DNA of 64,000 bases, taken from Aegilops tauschii subsp. strangulata. Lineage: Eukaryota > Streptophyta > Magnoliopsida > Poales > Poaceae. Every line of letters starts with the position of its first letter. Position 1 is the first letter of the stretch. The notes under the pieces are model-generated. The model had not been told where the DNA came from. It made no database searches and worked only from the letters and a program-made list of their open reading frames with translations. The DNA lies in NCBI RefSeq assembly GCF_002575655.3, contig NC_053039.3:243204622-243268621 (forward strand), given 5' to 3'. This document shows positions 20,060 through 31,236 of the stretch, one piece after another. The position numbers and the translations under genes are program-made.

Positions 20060-21513
20060 GGCTGTTAGCTAATTAACAGTAGTTAATTAGGTTAATTAGT
20101 TATTAAGTTAATTAATCTTAATTAGTTAATATTAACAGGATTAATTAAGTTAATTAATTATCTTTATTTATTTATTTATTTTTATTAATTTACTTTTTTA
20201 AATCATTTTTTATTACGTTCTGGGCGCGGGGGCCCACCTGTCTGTGGCCCAGAGGGGCCATAGCGGGTTTGGTCCAGCGGGTGCGGGCGCACCCGAGCGA
20301 GCGCTCGCCCACAGGGCGGGACGAGGACGCCAGGGCACCGATGGCGGGGCTCGCCGGCGCGGCCAGGTGCCACGGCGGGTGGAGGCGAGGGGTGGCGCCG
20401 GTGCGGCCATTGGCGCGCGGGCGGGCGCGGTGGCGCGGCCACGGGAGGAGGAGATGGCGGGGACGAGGCGCGCCGAGGCACGGGGCCATGGGCGCCGGCC
20501 GGAGCGGGACGCGGGGTGGCGCCGGTGTGGTCAGAGTGGCGCGGTGGGGCGGGCGCGGTGGCGCGGCCACGGGACAGAGGGAGAGACGGGGGAGGGCGAG
20601 GCCATGGCCGAGGTGGCCGGAGCAGGAGAAACGTCGGGAGCCGGAGGGCGGGGCGGTGGTCGCGGGGCGCGGTGAGCGCGGTCGCGGGCGCGACCAGGGG
20701 CGAGCCCAGGCGCGGCCAATGGGCGCGAGGGCCACGGTGAGCGCGGGGGCGAGGGAGAGGGTAGGAGAGGGGGAGGGCTCGCGCGAAGACGAGCGCGGCG
20801 GCGGGGCTCACATTGCCGGTAGGGGAGTGGCAGCGGGGCGCGAGGGGGAGGTCGGGGACGGCGCGCGTAGAGGGAAGCAGGCCGGCGAGGTCCAGGCGAC
20901 TCCGGGCGGCGGACGAGGATGAGGCGTCGGCGGTGGTCGCGGGGCGCGGGGCGACGGGGTCGTCGGGGCGGTGTCGGGGGCGAGCGGGGCGACGGGGTCG
21001 TCGGGGTGGCGTCGGTCTCCTCCTCTCGATCCCGATCCAATCGGGGGAGAGGGGGGTGGAGATATTTTCGTGGGGGGGGGGAGAAGTGGGGGTGTCGGTG
21101 GAGTTCTGGGGGGAGTGGGGGAGGTTATGGCGGCGGGGTGGGCCGGCCTAGGTGGTGGCCTGGTGGGCCGAGGCAATTCGGCCAAGTTGGGCCACGGCCC
21201 AGTTGGGGGGCTCCTTTTCCCTCTTTTTTTTGTTAGCTTTCTTTTCTTTTTATTTATTTCCTTTTCTGTTTTATTTCAATTTAAATTATTTAGGCATTTT
21301 ATCAAAATGTGTTTACTACACCATATTTACTTATGCAAAATATGGCACCTCCCGAACATTTTTGTTGTAAATTTTGAAAAACTTTTATTGTTGACATTAA
21401 TTTGAATTTGAATTTTGGAACGGTTTGACCTAACGGCAGATTAGCAACAGTAACTGTGGTGACGTGGCACCATTAGCGTGGGATTACTGTAGCATGATTA
21501 TCCGGGCGTTACA

Positions 21514-21549
21514 AATCTCCTCCACTACAAGAAATCTCGTCCCGAGATT
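21514..21549 (-). promoter_or_regulatory. Polypurine tract region of the Tekay element
   Basis: On the minus strand the sequence just before the 3' LTR is purine-rich (GTGGAGGAGATT). This is the expected plus-strand primer site. Confidence 0.5.
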
Positions 21550-23362
21550 TAGGAGGTAGAAGGAAACAACGCGGGGTATTCATCACGCAGGCGATCCTCG
21601 CGTTCCCAAGTGGCTTCATCTTCAGAATGGTGCGACCACTGGACTTTGAGGAACTTGATAGCCTTCTGACGGGTGCGGCGCTCAGCTTGGTCGAGAATGC
21701 GGACAGGATGCTCTTTATAGGAGAGGTCCTGCTGCAATTCGAGCACTTCATGATCCACTGCTCGGATTGGGTCCTTGAAGCAACGACGGAGCTGTGAGAC
21801 GTGGAACACATCGTGAACCTGAGAAAGGTTCGGCGGAAGCTCCAGTCGATATGCCACTTTTCCACGCCTTTCGAGAGTAGTGAATGGGCCAATATAGCGA
21901 GGAGCTAGCTTGCCCTTGATTCCGAAGCGGTGAGCACCCTTCATTGGTGTTACTCGAAGATAAGCCTTTTCGCCAGGTTGATAGACCATGTCTTTATGAT
22001 GACGGTCATACTGACTCTTCTGACATGACTGAGCAGTCTTGAGATTCTCACGAATAATGCGGACTTGTTCTTCGGCATGTTGGATAATATCCGGACCGAA
22101 GAGTGGACGCTCTCCAGTTTCTGACCAGTTCAGAGGGGTTCGGCACTTTTGTCCATATAACACTTCGAAGGGGCCATCTTCAGACTAGCTTGATAGCTAT
22201 TATTATAAGAGAAACTCAGCATACGGGAGAGATTCCTCCCATTCTTTCCGAAGGAAATAACACAAGCCCGAAGCATGTCTTCGAGAACTTGGTTGACGCG
22301 TTCAACTTGCCCTTGCGACTGAGGATGAAACGCAGTACTGAATGACAGATGAGTTCCCATAGCTTCCTGGAAACTTGCCCAGAATCTTGAAGTGAATAAG
22401 CTGCCACGGTCTGAACTGATAACCAATGGAATACCGTGGAGTGAAACAATCCTGGACATACAGAGCGTTGCCAACTGACTAGCAGTGATCATTTCTTTGA
22501 CCGCCAGGAAATGTGCAACTTTGGAAAGCCGGTCAATGACGACAAGAATAGCATCATTACCTTTCTGTGATTTGGGAAATCCAGTGACGAAGTCCATCTC
22601 AACATGGTCCCATTTCCATTCAGGAATAGAGATAGGTTGCAGAGTTCCAGCAGGCCTTTGATGTTCTGCTTTGATACGACGGCAAACGTCACACTTAGCA
22701 ACATAACGAGCAATGTCTTGCTTCATATTAGACCACCAGAATCTCTGACGGATGTCTTGGTACATCTTGGTACTACCAGGATGGATACATAGGGGCGTAT
22801 CATGAGCTTCCTTCATAACTTCCTGTGTCATATCCAGGTTTTTCTCTGCACATGGCACCACTAGGCGGCCCTTGAAGTACAAAGTGCCATCTTCAGCAAT
22901 AGTGAAGAATGAGGGCTTTCCTTCTGCAAGGTAGTGCTTAATCTTGTGGGCTTCAGAGTCATATCCCTGTATTCTCTTGATGGAGTACAAGAGATCTGGT
23001 TCGACGGCCAGGGTATTGAGGGAACCCTGGGAAACAACACGGAGGTTCATCTTGCGAAACTCCTTAGGAGGGGGAGCGAGTGCACCCGGAGGAACAATAT
23101 GGAGGTTCAGCTTCCTAAATTCTTCAACAAGCGAGGGCTGAACTTTGTGAACCTGGAGGTGGTTGCAGTAAGACTTGCGGCTCAAGGCATCAGCCATTAC
23201 ATTAGCCTTGCCTGGCGTATAGGAAATACCCAAGTCAAAGTCTGCAACAAGCTCCATCCATCTCTGCTGATGGAGGTTCAGGTCTGGCTGAGTAAACAGA
23301 TACTTTAGACTTTGGTGGTCAGTGAAGATCTCGCAACGATACCAAGAAGGTAATGTCGCCAC
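21549..23362 (-). pseudogene. Tekay integrase and chromodomain-like tail
   Basis: The integrase frame (23362-22130) shows a zinc-binding module ([25 protein letters not shown]) and core blocks [21 protein letters not shown] and [13 protein letters not shown], supplying Asp, Asp and Glu. A frameshift at about 22150 moves the reading into the frame 22163-21549, which holds LAPRYIGPF and LSQVHDVFHVSQLRR and ends with EDEATWEREDRLRDEYPALF. That ending is the chromodomain-like tail that directs chromovirus integration toward particular chromatin. All three catalytic residues are kept, but the frame break disables it. Confidence 0.85.
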
Positions 23363-24951
23363 TGCTTCAGCGCATGAATGACAGCAGCAAGTTCGAGGTC
23401 GTGAATTGGGTAGTTCTCTTCGTGAGGGCGCAATTGCCGAGAGGCATAAGCAATCACTTTGCGGTCTTGCATTAGGACACAGCCTAATCCTTGAGGGGAA
23501 GCGTCGCAGTAAATGACGAAGTCCTTCTTAGTATCAGGTGGAGCTAGAACTGGGGCAGAAGTCAACTTGTCTTTGAGTGCCTGGAAACTTTCCTGACATT
23601 TGTCTGTCCATTGGAACTTGACGCCCTTATGCAACAGGTTAGTCAGAGGCCTGGCGATCTTGGAGAAGTTCTCGACGAATCGGCGGCAATAGCTGGCGAG
23701 ACCGAGAAAACTTTTGACTTGCTTAACGTTCTTGGGAGGAGTACAATCAAGGATAGCCTGGACTCATTCAGGGTTGACGGCAATACCATCTTTAGAGATG
23801 GCATGCCCAAGATAGGTTACTTCGGGTAGCCAGAATTCACATTTAGAGAACTTGGCATATAGTTGATGCTCTCGTAGCTTTTCCAGCACAAGATGAAGAT
23901 GTTCAGCATGTTCCTCTTTGGTTTTGGAAAATACCAGGATATCATCCAGATAAACCACGACGAACTTGTCGAGGTAATCCATGAATATATAGTTCATCAG
24001 ACGAGAGAAGGTGGCTGGAGCATTGGTTAAACCGAAAGACATGACGGTGTACTCGTATGAACCATATCGAGTCACGAAGGCGGTCTTTGGGATATCCTCT
24101 TCGCGAACACGGATCTGGTGGTAACCCAACCTCAAGTCGAGCTTAGAGAACACTGATGAACCCGCCAGTTGATCATATAGATCATTGATCCGAGGAAGAG
24201 GGTATTTATTCTGAATGGTAGCTTGGTTTATAGGACGGTAGTCTTGAACTAATCGGTTTGTCCCATCCTTCTTCTTGACAAAGAGAGAAGGTGCTCCCCA
24301 AGGAGAGCAACTTGGGCGAATGAATCCTTCGCGAAGAGATTTGTCGATTTCCTCCTTAAGCTCAAGGAGTTCATGCGGCGGCATTTTGTAGGGTCGCTTG
24401 GCTATAGGAGTGGTGCCTGGTTTCAAGTCGATGATGAATTCGACAGCTCTAGCAGGGGGAATCCCTGGAAGTTCTTCAGGGAAGACGTCGAGGAATTCAC
24501 GCACGACGGGAATGTTTTCAATGCCCTCGAGTGGTGCGTCGTTCAATGCATTCAATGCATAGAGCCTGGCCTCGGCATTTTGCACCAGATGAGCTTGGTA
24601 AGCAACTATTTCATCTGAAGGGTGAAGTAGATGAACGGTCTTAGTGGCGCAAACTATAGAAGCAGTATGCGCTTTCAACCAATCCATCCCCAAAATGAGG
24701 TCGATGTTAGACGACTTCAGGATAATGGGAGAGGCATAGAATTCCAGCCCTTCGATTTCCACGGGGACATCGATGCCAACCAGGGAGGTTTGACACTGTC
24801 CCACGGGGGTTTTGACCAATACCGAGGTGTTCATCTCCTCACATTTAATGTCGTGCTTGTATGCAAAATCTTCTGACATGAATGAATGCGATGCACCTGT
24901 ATCAAATAAAACAAATGCTGGTACTGAATTTACGAGGAGTGTACCCATCAC
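23305..24951 (-). pseudogene. Tekay protease, reverse transcriptase and RNase H
   Basis: Protease motif [12 protein letters not shown] lies near 24905. RT blocks follow: [50 protein letters not shown], and the catalytic [10 protein letters not shown] near 23955. A TGA at 23764-23766 interrupts the connection region (…GIAVNPE*). RNase H follows at 23634-23305 ([30 protein letters not shown]), and a one-base change near 23345 breaks the link to integrase. A TAG at 25036-25038 separates gag from pol in the same frame. Apart from these lesions the protein is well preserved. Confidence 0.88.
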
Positions 24952-25035
24952 AGTAGCAGGCTGGTCTTGAGCTTCGTTCAGATCAACGTGGTTGGCATGA
25001 GCACGACCATAAGACTTAGCATTGTTGTTGCGGGG

Positions 25036-26025
25036 CTAGTTGTTACCACGGCCAGCTGCGGGAAGGGCAAGTTGATTCTGATTCTGATTGCAGTCCCTGG
25101 CACGGTGATCTGGTTGCCCACACTTGTAGCACAGACCATTATTGGGAGTGGGAACAGGAGCTTGGGATGGTGGAGCTGGAAGTCTTGACTGCCTAGATGG
25201 TGGTGGAGGCAGACGAGGTGCAGCATAGGTCTGCCTTGGGGCAGATGCATTTGGAGGGTACATGCTGTTTGGGATCCATATCTTACGCTTCTGTGAGGGC
25301 GGGCCCGAAGATGAGCCCGTGTCACGGTTGCGCCTGTGAGAGCTCTGGTATTCCTGCAGACCAGTTTCGACATTGATGGCCTTGTTCACCAATGTGGCGA
25401 AATCAGCAAAGTCATGCACTAGAAGTGCGAGCTTGATGTCAGCTTGAAGGCCATCACGGAACTTCTCCTGTCTGCGTGCATCAGTTGCAATGTCCTCTTC
25501 AGCATAGCGAGACAAGTCCAGAAACTCCCGCTGATAAGCTTCAACAGTTTTGTTGCCTTGGGTGAGGTTGCGGAACTCACGCTTCTTCCGGTCCACGACT
25601 CCCTGAGGAATGAAGCGGGCACGAAAAGCTGCTTGGAAGTCTGGCCAGGTGATGATTGTACCAGCTGGCAGAGTACGCCTGTGGCTGTCCCACCATTGAG
25701 CTGCGGGTCCCTTCAGAAAGAAGGAAGCAAAGTTGACATAGCTGGCAGGGGCTACATTGGCAGACTCCATCTCATAGGTGATGTCACGGAGCCAGTCATC
25801 AGCATCCAGAGGCTGAGTTGAGCTGCGGTACACAGTTGGATTGAGGCGCATGAAATCCTGCAGAGTTACTGGGGTTGGTTGCTGGTCCATATTGGGGTGA
25901 GGAAACTGAGCCATCATATTTTCCATGAATTGGCAGTTCAGTTCGAACTGTTGGATCATACCACCCATGTACTCAGGTGGTGGTGGGGCATTGCCACCAC
26001 TACCACGACCACCTGGTCTAACCAT
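25036..26025 (-). CDS. Tekay gag with CCHC zinc knuckle
   Basis: An intact frame from the likely start at 26025 (MVRPGGRGSGG), preceded by extra upstream codons to 26088 that look non-conserved. The central retrotransposon gag domain carries WDSHRRTLPAGTIITWPDFQ and FRNLTQGNKTVEAYQREFLD. One CCHC knuckle (CYKCGQPDHRARDC, near 25130-25090) is followed by Gln/Asn-rich residues and TAG at 25036-25038. Gag builds the virus-like particle and binds element RNA. Pol continues in the same frame past the TAG, so either the stop is a mutation or it is read through. Confidence 0.88.
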   Translation of the reverse strand: MVRPGGRGSGGNAPPPPEYMGGMIQQFELNCQFMENMMAQFPHPNMDQQPTPVTLQDFMRLNPTVYRSSTQPLDADDWLRDITYEMESANVAPASYVNFASFFLKGPAAQWWDSHRRTLPAGTIITWPDFQAAFRARFIPQGVVDRKKREFRNLTQGNKTVEAYQREFLDLSRYAEEDIATDARRQEKFRDGLQADIKLALLVHDFADFATLVNKAINVETGLQEYQSSHRRNRDTGSSSGPPSQKRKIWIPNSMYPPNASAPRQTYAAPRLPPPPSRQSRLPAPPSQAPVPTPNNGLCYKCGQPDHRARDCNQNQNQLALPAAGRGNN

Positions 26026-26262
26026 CCTGCTAATATATAACAGGGGTAGTTCAGCATTGAGAAATTTGCAAAGACAAGAATCATTCATGATGAAACATGC
26101 ATAATGAAAGGAGCACGATAGCTACTACATAGTAGTCGGCATAACTTACGAAAGGGGTCATGCATAGAGTTCAGTACACAGAGTTCAGTACATAGACTAA
26201 AACAACATAGGCGGCACACAAGCTCGCGGCGAATGCATCTAACACTAACAAGCAAGCCTACA

Positions 26263-27018
26263 TCAGTCCCAAGAGGTACTGTGGAGGTAGGTGTAGCCTG
26301 AAAGCTGGTAGTGTCGCATCGGGAACTCCACGTCAGCAACCTGGGGTCCGCGAATACTCTGGTGCAAAACCTGACGCTCAGGTGGCAGAAGAGGTCCAAG
26401 TGCGGGAGAGTGGCCTCCCACATCTGGCCAGCCGACACCCTGGGGCATCACAGTCCTGGCTGGGTAGATCACAGAACGGGGCAGCTCCCTAGATCGGACA
26501 AAGGGGTGCAACAGCGTCAGAGCACGGTAAAGGTGCTGACGGGTGGTGTACAAATCGTGGTGAAGAGCTTGGTTAGCTCGATCCAGCCCATCAGCATGCA
26601 GAACCAGGTTCTGATGGTAGAAGGGCTCTCGGGTGACAGTGGAGTAGGCAGCAGTATAGTATCCCTCCGCACCAACATCAGATGCGATAGCAATGTGCCT
26701 GAAAGGGGAGGTGTCCAACTCCCGATACTCTCCACGAAGGCGTGTCAGAGCAGCATAAGCAGCATCGTGGACAGCCATATCGATGGTCACACCAACACCA
26801 TGAGCGGTGTGCAGCACAGTAGTGGAGTCATACTCCCGCGAGTAGAGGTGGACGATGGCACGGTACTGCTCCTGGTTAAAGTCCTGGTACTCCTCGTAGA
26901 CAGTGTACTCAGGGTGCCAGCGATAACCCAGATAGGTCATCATCTCAGCTAGCACAGCAGGTGATCCCGAGGCACCAATGGCCGTCGTGTGGCGCACGAC
27001 CTGCCTCGTGGGTTCCAT
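26263..27018 (-). CDS. Extra sense ORF upstream of gag, dsRBD-like C-terminal motif
   Basis: An intact frame of about 251 codons between the primer-binding site and gag, on the coding strand. The start at 27018 (MEPTRQVVRH) is preferred over an upstream in-frame ATG at 27048. The N-terminal third reads SPAVLAEMMTYLGYRWHPEY…YRAIVHLYS…GVGVTIDMAVHDAAYAAL. That order, with its final Gly-x-Gly…Ala…Ala-Ala…Leu helix, resembles a double-stranded RNA-binding domain. The rest has no motif I know. It is free of stops although pol is broken. The function is unknown; dsRNA binding is a hypothesis from pattern alone. Standard chromoviruses have no such ORF. Confidence 0.6.
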   Translation of the reverse strand: MEPTRQVVRHTTAIGASGSPAVLAEMMTYLGYRWHPEYTVYEEYQDFNQEQYRAIVHLYSREYDSTTVLHTAHGVGVTIDMAVHDAAYAALTRLRGEYRELDTSPFRHIAIASDVGAEGYYTAAYSTVTREPFYHQNLVLHADGLDRANQALHHDLYTTRQHLYRALTLLHPFVRSRELPRSVIYPARTVMPQGVGWPDVGGHSPALGPLLPPERQVLHQSIRGPQVADVEFPMRHYQLSGYTYLHSTSWD

Positions 27019-27337
27019 CTGAAAGCAAAGACGTTTCAAAGGAGTCAAATTACAGTGTGTGAATTGTTCAAAATACTATTCTAAGAAACAACTATGGCTT
27101 ATCCAACTTTGGGCTGAATGCGGTCACGGGATCCTAGTGTTAGAGTTAGTAAATTTGTTTAACCCGAGTAGAAGAGAGTTCAGAGTCCCAGAGTAAAGGT
27201 CGAGGAGTAAAAGATCCTAGTACCACCCAATGGCAACGTGGGCCCGTAAGACACATAGCCATGTTAGTAAAAGTTTTGTAATGTCTAGACTCGACTTCGT
27301 CCAAGGAGTGTGGAAAGGGGGATTCCTACAGGCAGTT

Positions 27338-27350
27338 GGCTCTGATACCA
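27338..27350 (-). promoter_or_regulatory. Primer-binding site (initiator Met tRNA), Tekay
   Basis: The minus strand reads TGGTATCAGAGCC three bases inside the 5' LTR, complementary to the 3' end of plant initiator tRNA-Met. Confidence 0.85.
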
Positions 27351-27353
27351 ACT

Positions 27354-30300
27354 TGTGACGCCCCCGATTTGACCGTACACTAATCATGCACGCAAATGTG
27401 TACGATCAAGATCAGGGACTCACGGGAAGATATCACAACACAACTCTAAAACACAAATAAGTCATACAAGCATCATAATACAGGCCAGGGGCCTCGAGGG
27501 CTCGAATACAAGTGCTCGATCATAGACGAGTCAGCAGAAGCAACAACATCTGAGTACATACATAAGTTAAACAAGTTTGCCTTAAGAAGGCTAGCACAAA
27601 CTGGGATACAGATCGAACGAGGCGCAGGCCTCCTGCCTGGGATCCTCCTAACTACTCCTGGTCGTCGTCAGCGGGCTGCACGTAGTAGTAGGCTCCTCCA
27701 GTGCCGTAGGAGTCGTCGTCGACGGTGGCGTCTGGCTCCTGGACTCCAACATCTGGTTGCGACAACCAGGTAGAAAGGAAAGGGGGAAAAGAGGGAGAGA
27801 AGCAACCGTGAGTACTCATCCAAAGTACTCGCAAGCAAGGAGCTACACTACATATGCATGGGTATATGTGTAAAGGGCCATATCAGTGGACTGAACTGCA
27901 GAATGCCAGAATAAGAGGGGGATAGCTAATCCTGTCGAAGACTACGCTTCTGGCCATCTCCATCTTGCAGCATGTAGAAGAGAGTAGATTGAAGTCCTCC
28001 AAGTAGCATCGCATAGCATAACCCTACCCGGCGATCCCCTCCTCGTCACCCTGTTAGAGAGCGATCACCGGGTTGTATCTGGCACTTGGAAGGGTGTATT
28101 TTATTAAGTATCCGGTTCTAGTTATCATAAGGTCAAGGTACAACTCCGGGTCGTCCTTTTACCGAGGGACACGGCTATTCGAATAGATAAACTTCCCTGC
28201 AGGGGTGCACCACATAACCCAACACGCTCGATCCCATTTGGCCGGACACACTTTCTTGGGTCATGCCCGGCCTCGGAAGATCAACACGTCGCAGCCCCAC
28301 CTAGGCTCAACAGAGAGGTCAGCACGCCGGTCTAAACCCTATGCGCGCAGGGGTCTGGGCCCATCGCCCATTGCACACCTGCATGTTGCGTACGCGGCCG
28401 GAAGCAGACCTAGCCCCCTTAATACAAGCGCGAGCTTACGGTCCAATGCGGCGCGCGCCACTCAGTCGCTGACGTCAAAAAGAGCTTCGGCTGATACCAC
28501 GACGTCGAGTGCCCATAACTGTTCCCGCGTAGCTGGTTAGTGCGTATAGACCAAATGGCCAGACTCAGATCAAATACCAAGAGCTCGTTAAGCGTGTTAT
28601 TTTGAAGTAACCGCGGACGCCGTCCAGGGCCAGGCCCACCTCTCGCCTAGGTGGTCTCAACCTGCCCTGTCGCTCCGCCACAAAGATCTACTTGCGGGTA
28701 CTCCTACGAGCCGACCCGACTTTAGTCACCACAGGTGTCATGTATATAGTATATAAGTATATACCCGTGATCACCGCCCAAGTGATCACGGCCCGATAGT
28801 ATAGCACAGCAGACGGACAAGAATGTAGGGCCACTGATGGAAAACTAGCATCCTATACTAAGCATGTAGGATTGCAGGTAAAGATAACAACAGTAGAAGC
28901 AAGGGCAGGCTATGCATCAGTATAGGATTAACGGAAAGCAGTAACATGCTACACTACTCTAATGCAAGCAGTATAGAGAAGAATAGGCGATATCTGGTGA
29001 TCAAGGGGGGGCTTGCCTGGTTGCTCTGGCAAGTAGGAGGGGTCGTCAACTCCGTAGTCGAACTGGGCAGCAGCAGCGTTGGTCTCGTAGTCTACCGGAA
29101 AGAAGAGGGGGGAAGAAACAGTAAATACAATGCAAACATAAGCATGAGGATGCGTGACATGACAATGAGCGGTGCTAGGTGTGCCCTAACGCGGCAGTAG
29201 GTGGTACCGGCGAAGGTGGGGAACATCCGGGAAAGTATTCCCGATGTTTCGCGTTTTTGGACAAACGGACCGGAGGGGAAAGTTCCATGTTCGCTATGCT
29301 AGGAACGTGTGGCTGACAAACGGACTACGTATTTGGATTCGTCTCGTCGTTCTGAGCAACTTTCATGTACAAAGTTTTTCCATCCGAGCTATGGTTTATT
29401 TTATATTAAATTTTAAAGATTTAAATCATTTTTAGAATTTAATAAATTAATTTAATTCGAAATTTAATTAATGCATCAGCATGACGTCAGCAGTCAACGT
29501 TGACCGTTGACCTGGTCAACCTGGCAGGTGGGTCCCACCTGTCAGGGGCTGTTAGCTAATTAACAGTAGTTAATTAGGTTAATTAGTTATTAAGTTAATT
29601 AATCTTAATTAGTTAATATTAACAGGATTAATTAAGTTAATTAATTATCTTTATTTATTTATTTATTTATTTATTTTTATTAATTTACTTTTTTTATAAA
29701 ATCATTTTTTTATTACGTTCTGGGCGCGGGGGCCCACCTGTCTGTGGCCCAGAGGGGCCATAGCGGGTTTGGTCCAGCGGGTGCGGGCGCACCCGAGCCA
29801 GCGCTCGCCCGCAGGGCGGGACGAGGACGCCAGGGCACTGATGGCGGGGCTCGCCGGCGCGGCCAGGGGCCACGGCGGGTGGAGGCGAGGGGTGGCGCCG
29901 GTGCGGCCATTGGCGCGCGGGCGGGCGCGGTGGCGCGGCCACGGGAGGAGGAGATGGCGGGGACGAGGCGCGCCGAGGCATAGGGCCATGGGGCGCCGGC
30001 CGGAGCGGGACGCGGGGTGGCGCCGGTGTGTTCAGAGTGGCGCGGTGGGGCGGGCGCGGTGGCGCGGCCACGGGACAGAGGGAGAGACGGGGGAGGGCGA
30101 GGCCATGGCCGAGGTGGCCGGAGCAGGAGAAACGTCGGAATCCGGAGGGCGGGGCGGTGGTAGCGGGGCGCGGTGAGCGCGGTCGCGGGCGCGACCAGGG
30201 GCGAGCCCAGGCACGGCCAACGGGCGCGAGGGCCACGGTGAGCGCGGGGGCGAGGGAGAGGGTAGGAGTGGGGGAAGGGCTCGCGCGAAGACGAGCGCAG

Positions 30301-31017
30301 CGGCGGGGCTCACATTGCCGGTAGGGGAGTGGCAGCGGGGCGCGAGGGGGAGGTCGGGGACGGCGCGCGTAGAGGGAAGCTGGCCGGCGAGGTCTAGGCG
30401 ACTCTGGGTGGCGGACGAGGACGAGGCGTCGGCGGTGGTCGCGGGGCGCGGGGCGACGGGGTCGTCGGGGCGGCGTCGGGGGGGGGGGAGCGGGGCGACG
30501 GGGTCGTCAGGGCGGCGTCGGTCTCCTCCTCTCGATCCCGATCCGATCGGGGGAGAGGGAGGGAGGAGATATTTTCGTGGGGGGGGGGAGTGGGGGTTTC
30601 GGTGGAGTACTGGGGGGAGTGGGGGAGGTTATGGCGGCGGGGTGGGCCGGCCTAGGTGGTGGCCTGGTGGGCCGAGGCCGTTCGGCCAAGTTGGGCCACG
30701 GCCCAGTGGGGGGGGCTCCTTTTCCCTCTTTTTTTGTTAGCTTTCTTTTCTTTTTATTTATTTCCTTTTCTGTTTTATTTCAATTTAAATTATTTAGGCA
30801 TTTTATCAAAATGTGTTTACTACACCATATTTACTTATGCAAAATATGGCACCTCCCAAACATTTTTGTTGTAAATTTTGAAAAACTTTTATTGTTGACA
30901 TTAATTTGAATTTGAATTTTGAAACGGTTTGACCTAACGGCAGATTAGCAACAGTAACTGTGGTGACATGGCACCATTAGCGTGGGATTACTGTAGCATG
31001 ATTATCCGGGCGTTACC
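27354..31017 (-). mobile_element. 5' LTR of the Tekay element (3664 bp)
   Basis: Begins TGTGACGCCCCCGATTTG and ends ...CCGGGCGTTACC, the final A of the other LTR having become C. It matches 17869-21513 along its whole length, including the AT-rich and very GC-rich segments, with scattered substitutions and short indels. As the 5' LTR in coding orientation it supplies the promoter. Confidence 0.93.
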
Positions 31018-31236
31018 ATGATCGGGGCCAAGCGATGCACTGTGGTTTGCGCGTTTCTCTCATGTACGCGCGTGTGTGCGAGGCGTTGGCTAACTGAACC
31101 CGAGGGATCGCAGTAGCTACGTTACTAAACTTGAGCGATCGATCCCTTGGATGTTAACTAAACCCGAGCGATTCATTCGCTGCTGACTGAACCCGAGCGA
31201 TTCATTCGTTGCTGACTGAACCCGAGCGATCCCTTG

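Larger units (their letters stand above)
17869..21513 (-). mobile_element. 3' LTR of the Tekay element (3645 bp)
   Basis: Begins TGTGACGCCCCGATTTG and ends ...CCGGGCGTTACA. It is partitioned into a moderate-GC part (17869-19900), an AT-rich part with repeated 'taattaatt' (19915-20210) and a very GC-rich part (20215-21200). The long overlapping frames in the GC-rich part occur in all six frames and are not genes. Confidence 0.93.
17869..31017 (-). mobile_element. Complete Tekay-type chromovirus (Ty3/Gypsy), 13.1 kb
   Basis: Two long, highly similar LTRs (17869-21513 and 27354-31017) enclose a minus-strand coding region: extra ORF, gag, protease, RT, RNase H, integrase and a chromodomain-like tail. 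The 5 bp target duplication ATGAT is exact (17864-17868 and 31018-31022). The initiator-Met primer site is at 27338-27350 and a purine tract lies next to 21513. In the first ~300 bases the two LTRs differ at only about five positions, so the insertion is fairly recent. Pol nevertheless has two nonsense codons and two frameshifts. It inserted into the CACTA fragment. Confidence 0.93.

Noticed and set aside
20190..21236. Long overlapping reading frames on both strands, up to 217 codons (and the matching set at 29694-30740)
   Set aside because: They lie in the very GC-rich part of the Tekay LTRs, are open in many frames at once, are rich in Arg/Gly/Pro/Ala and have no domain signature.
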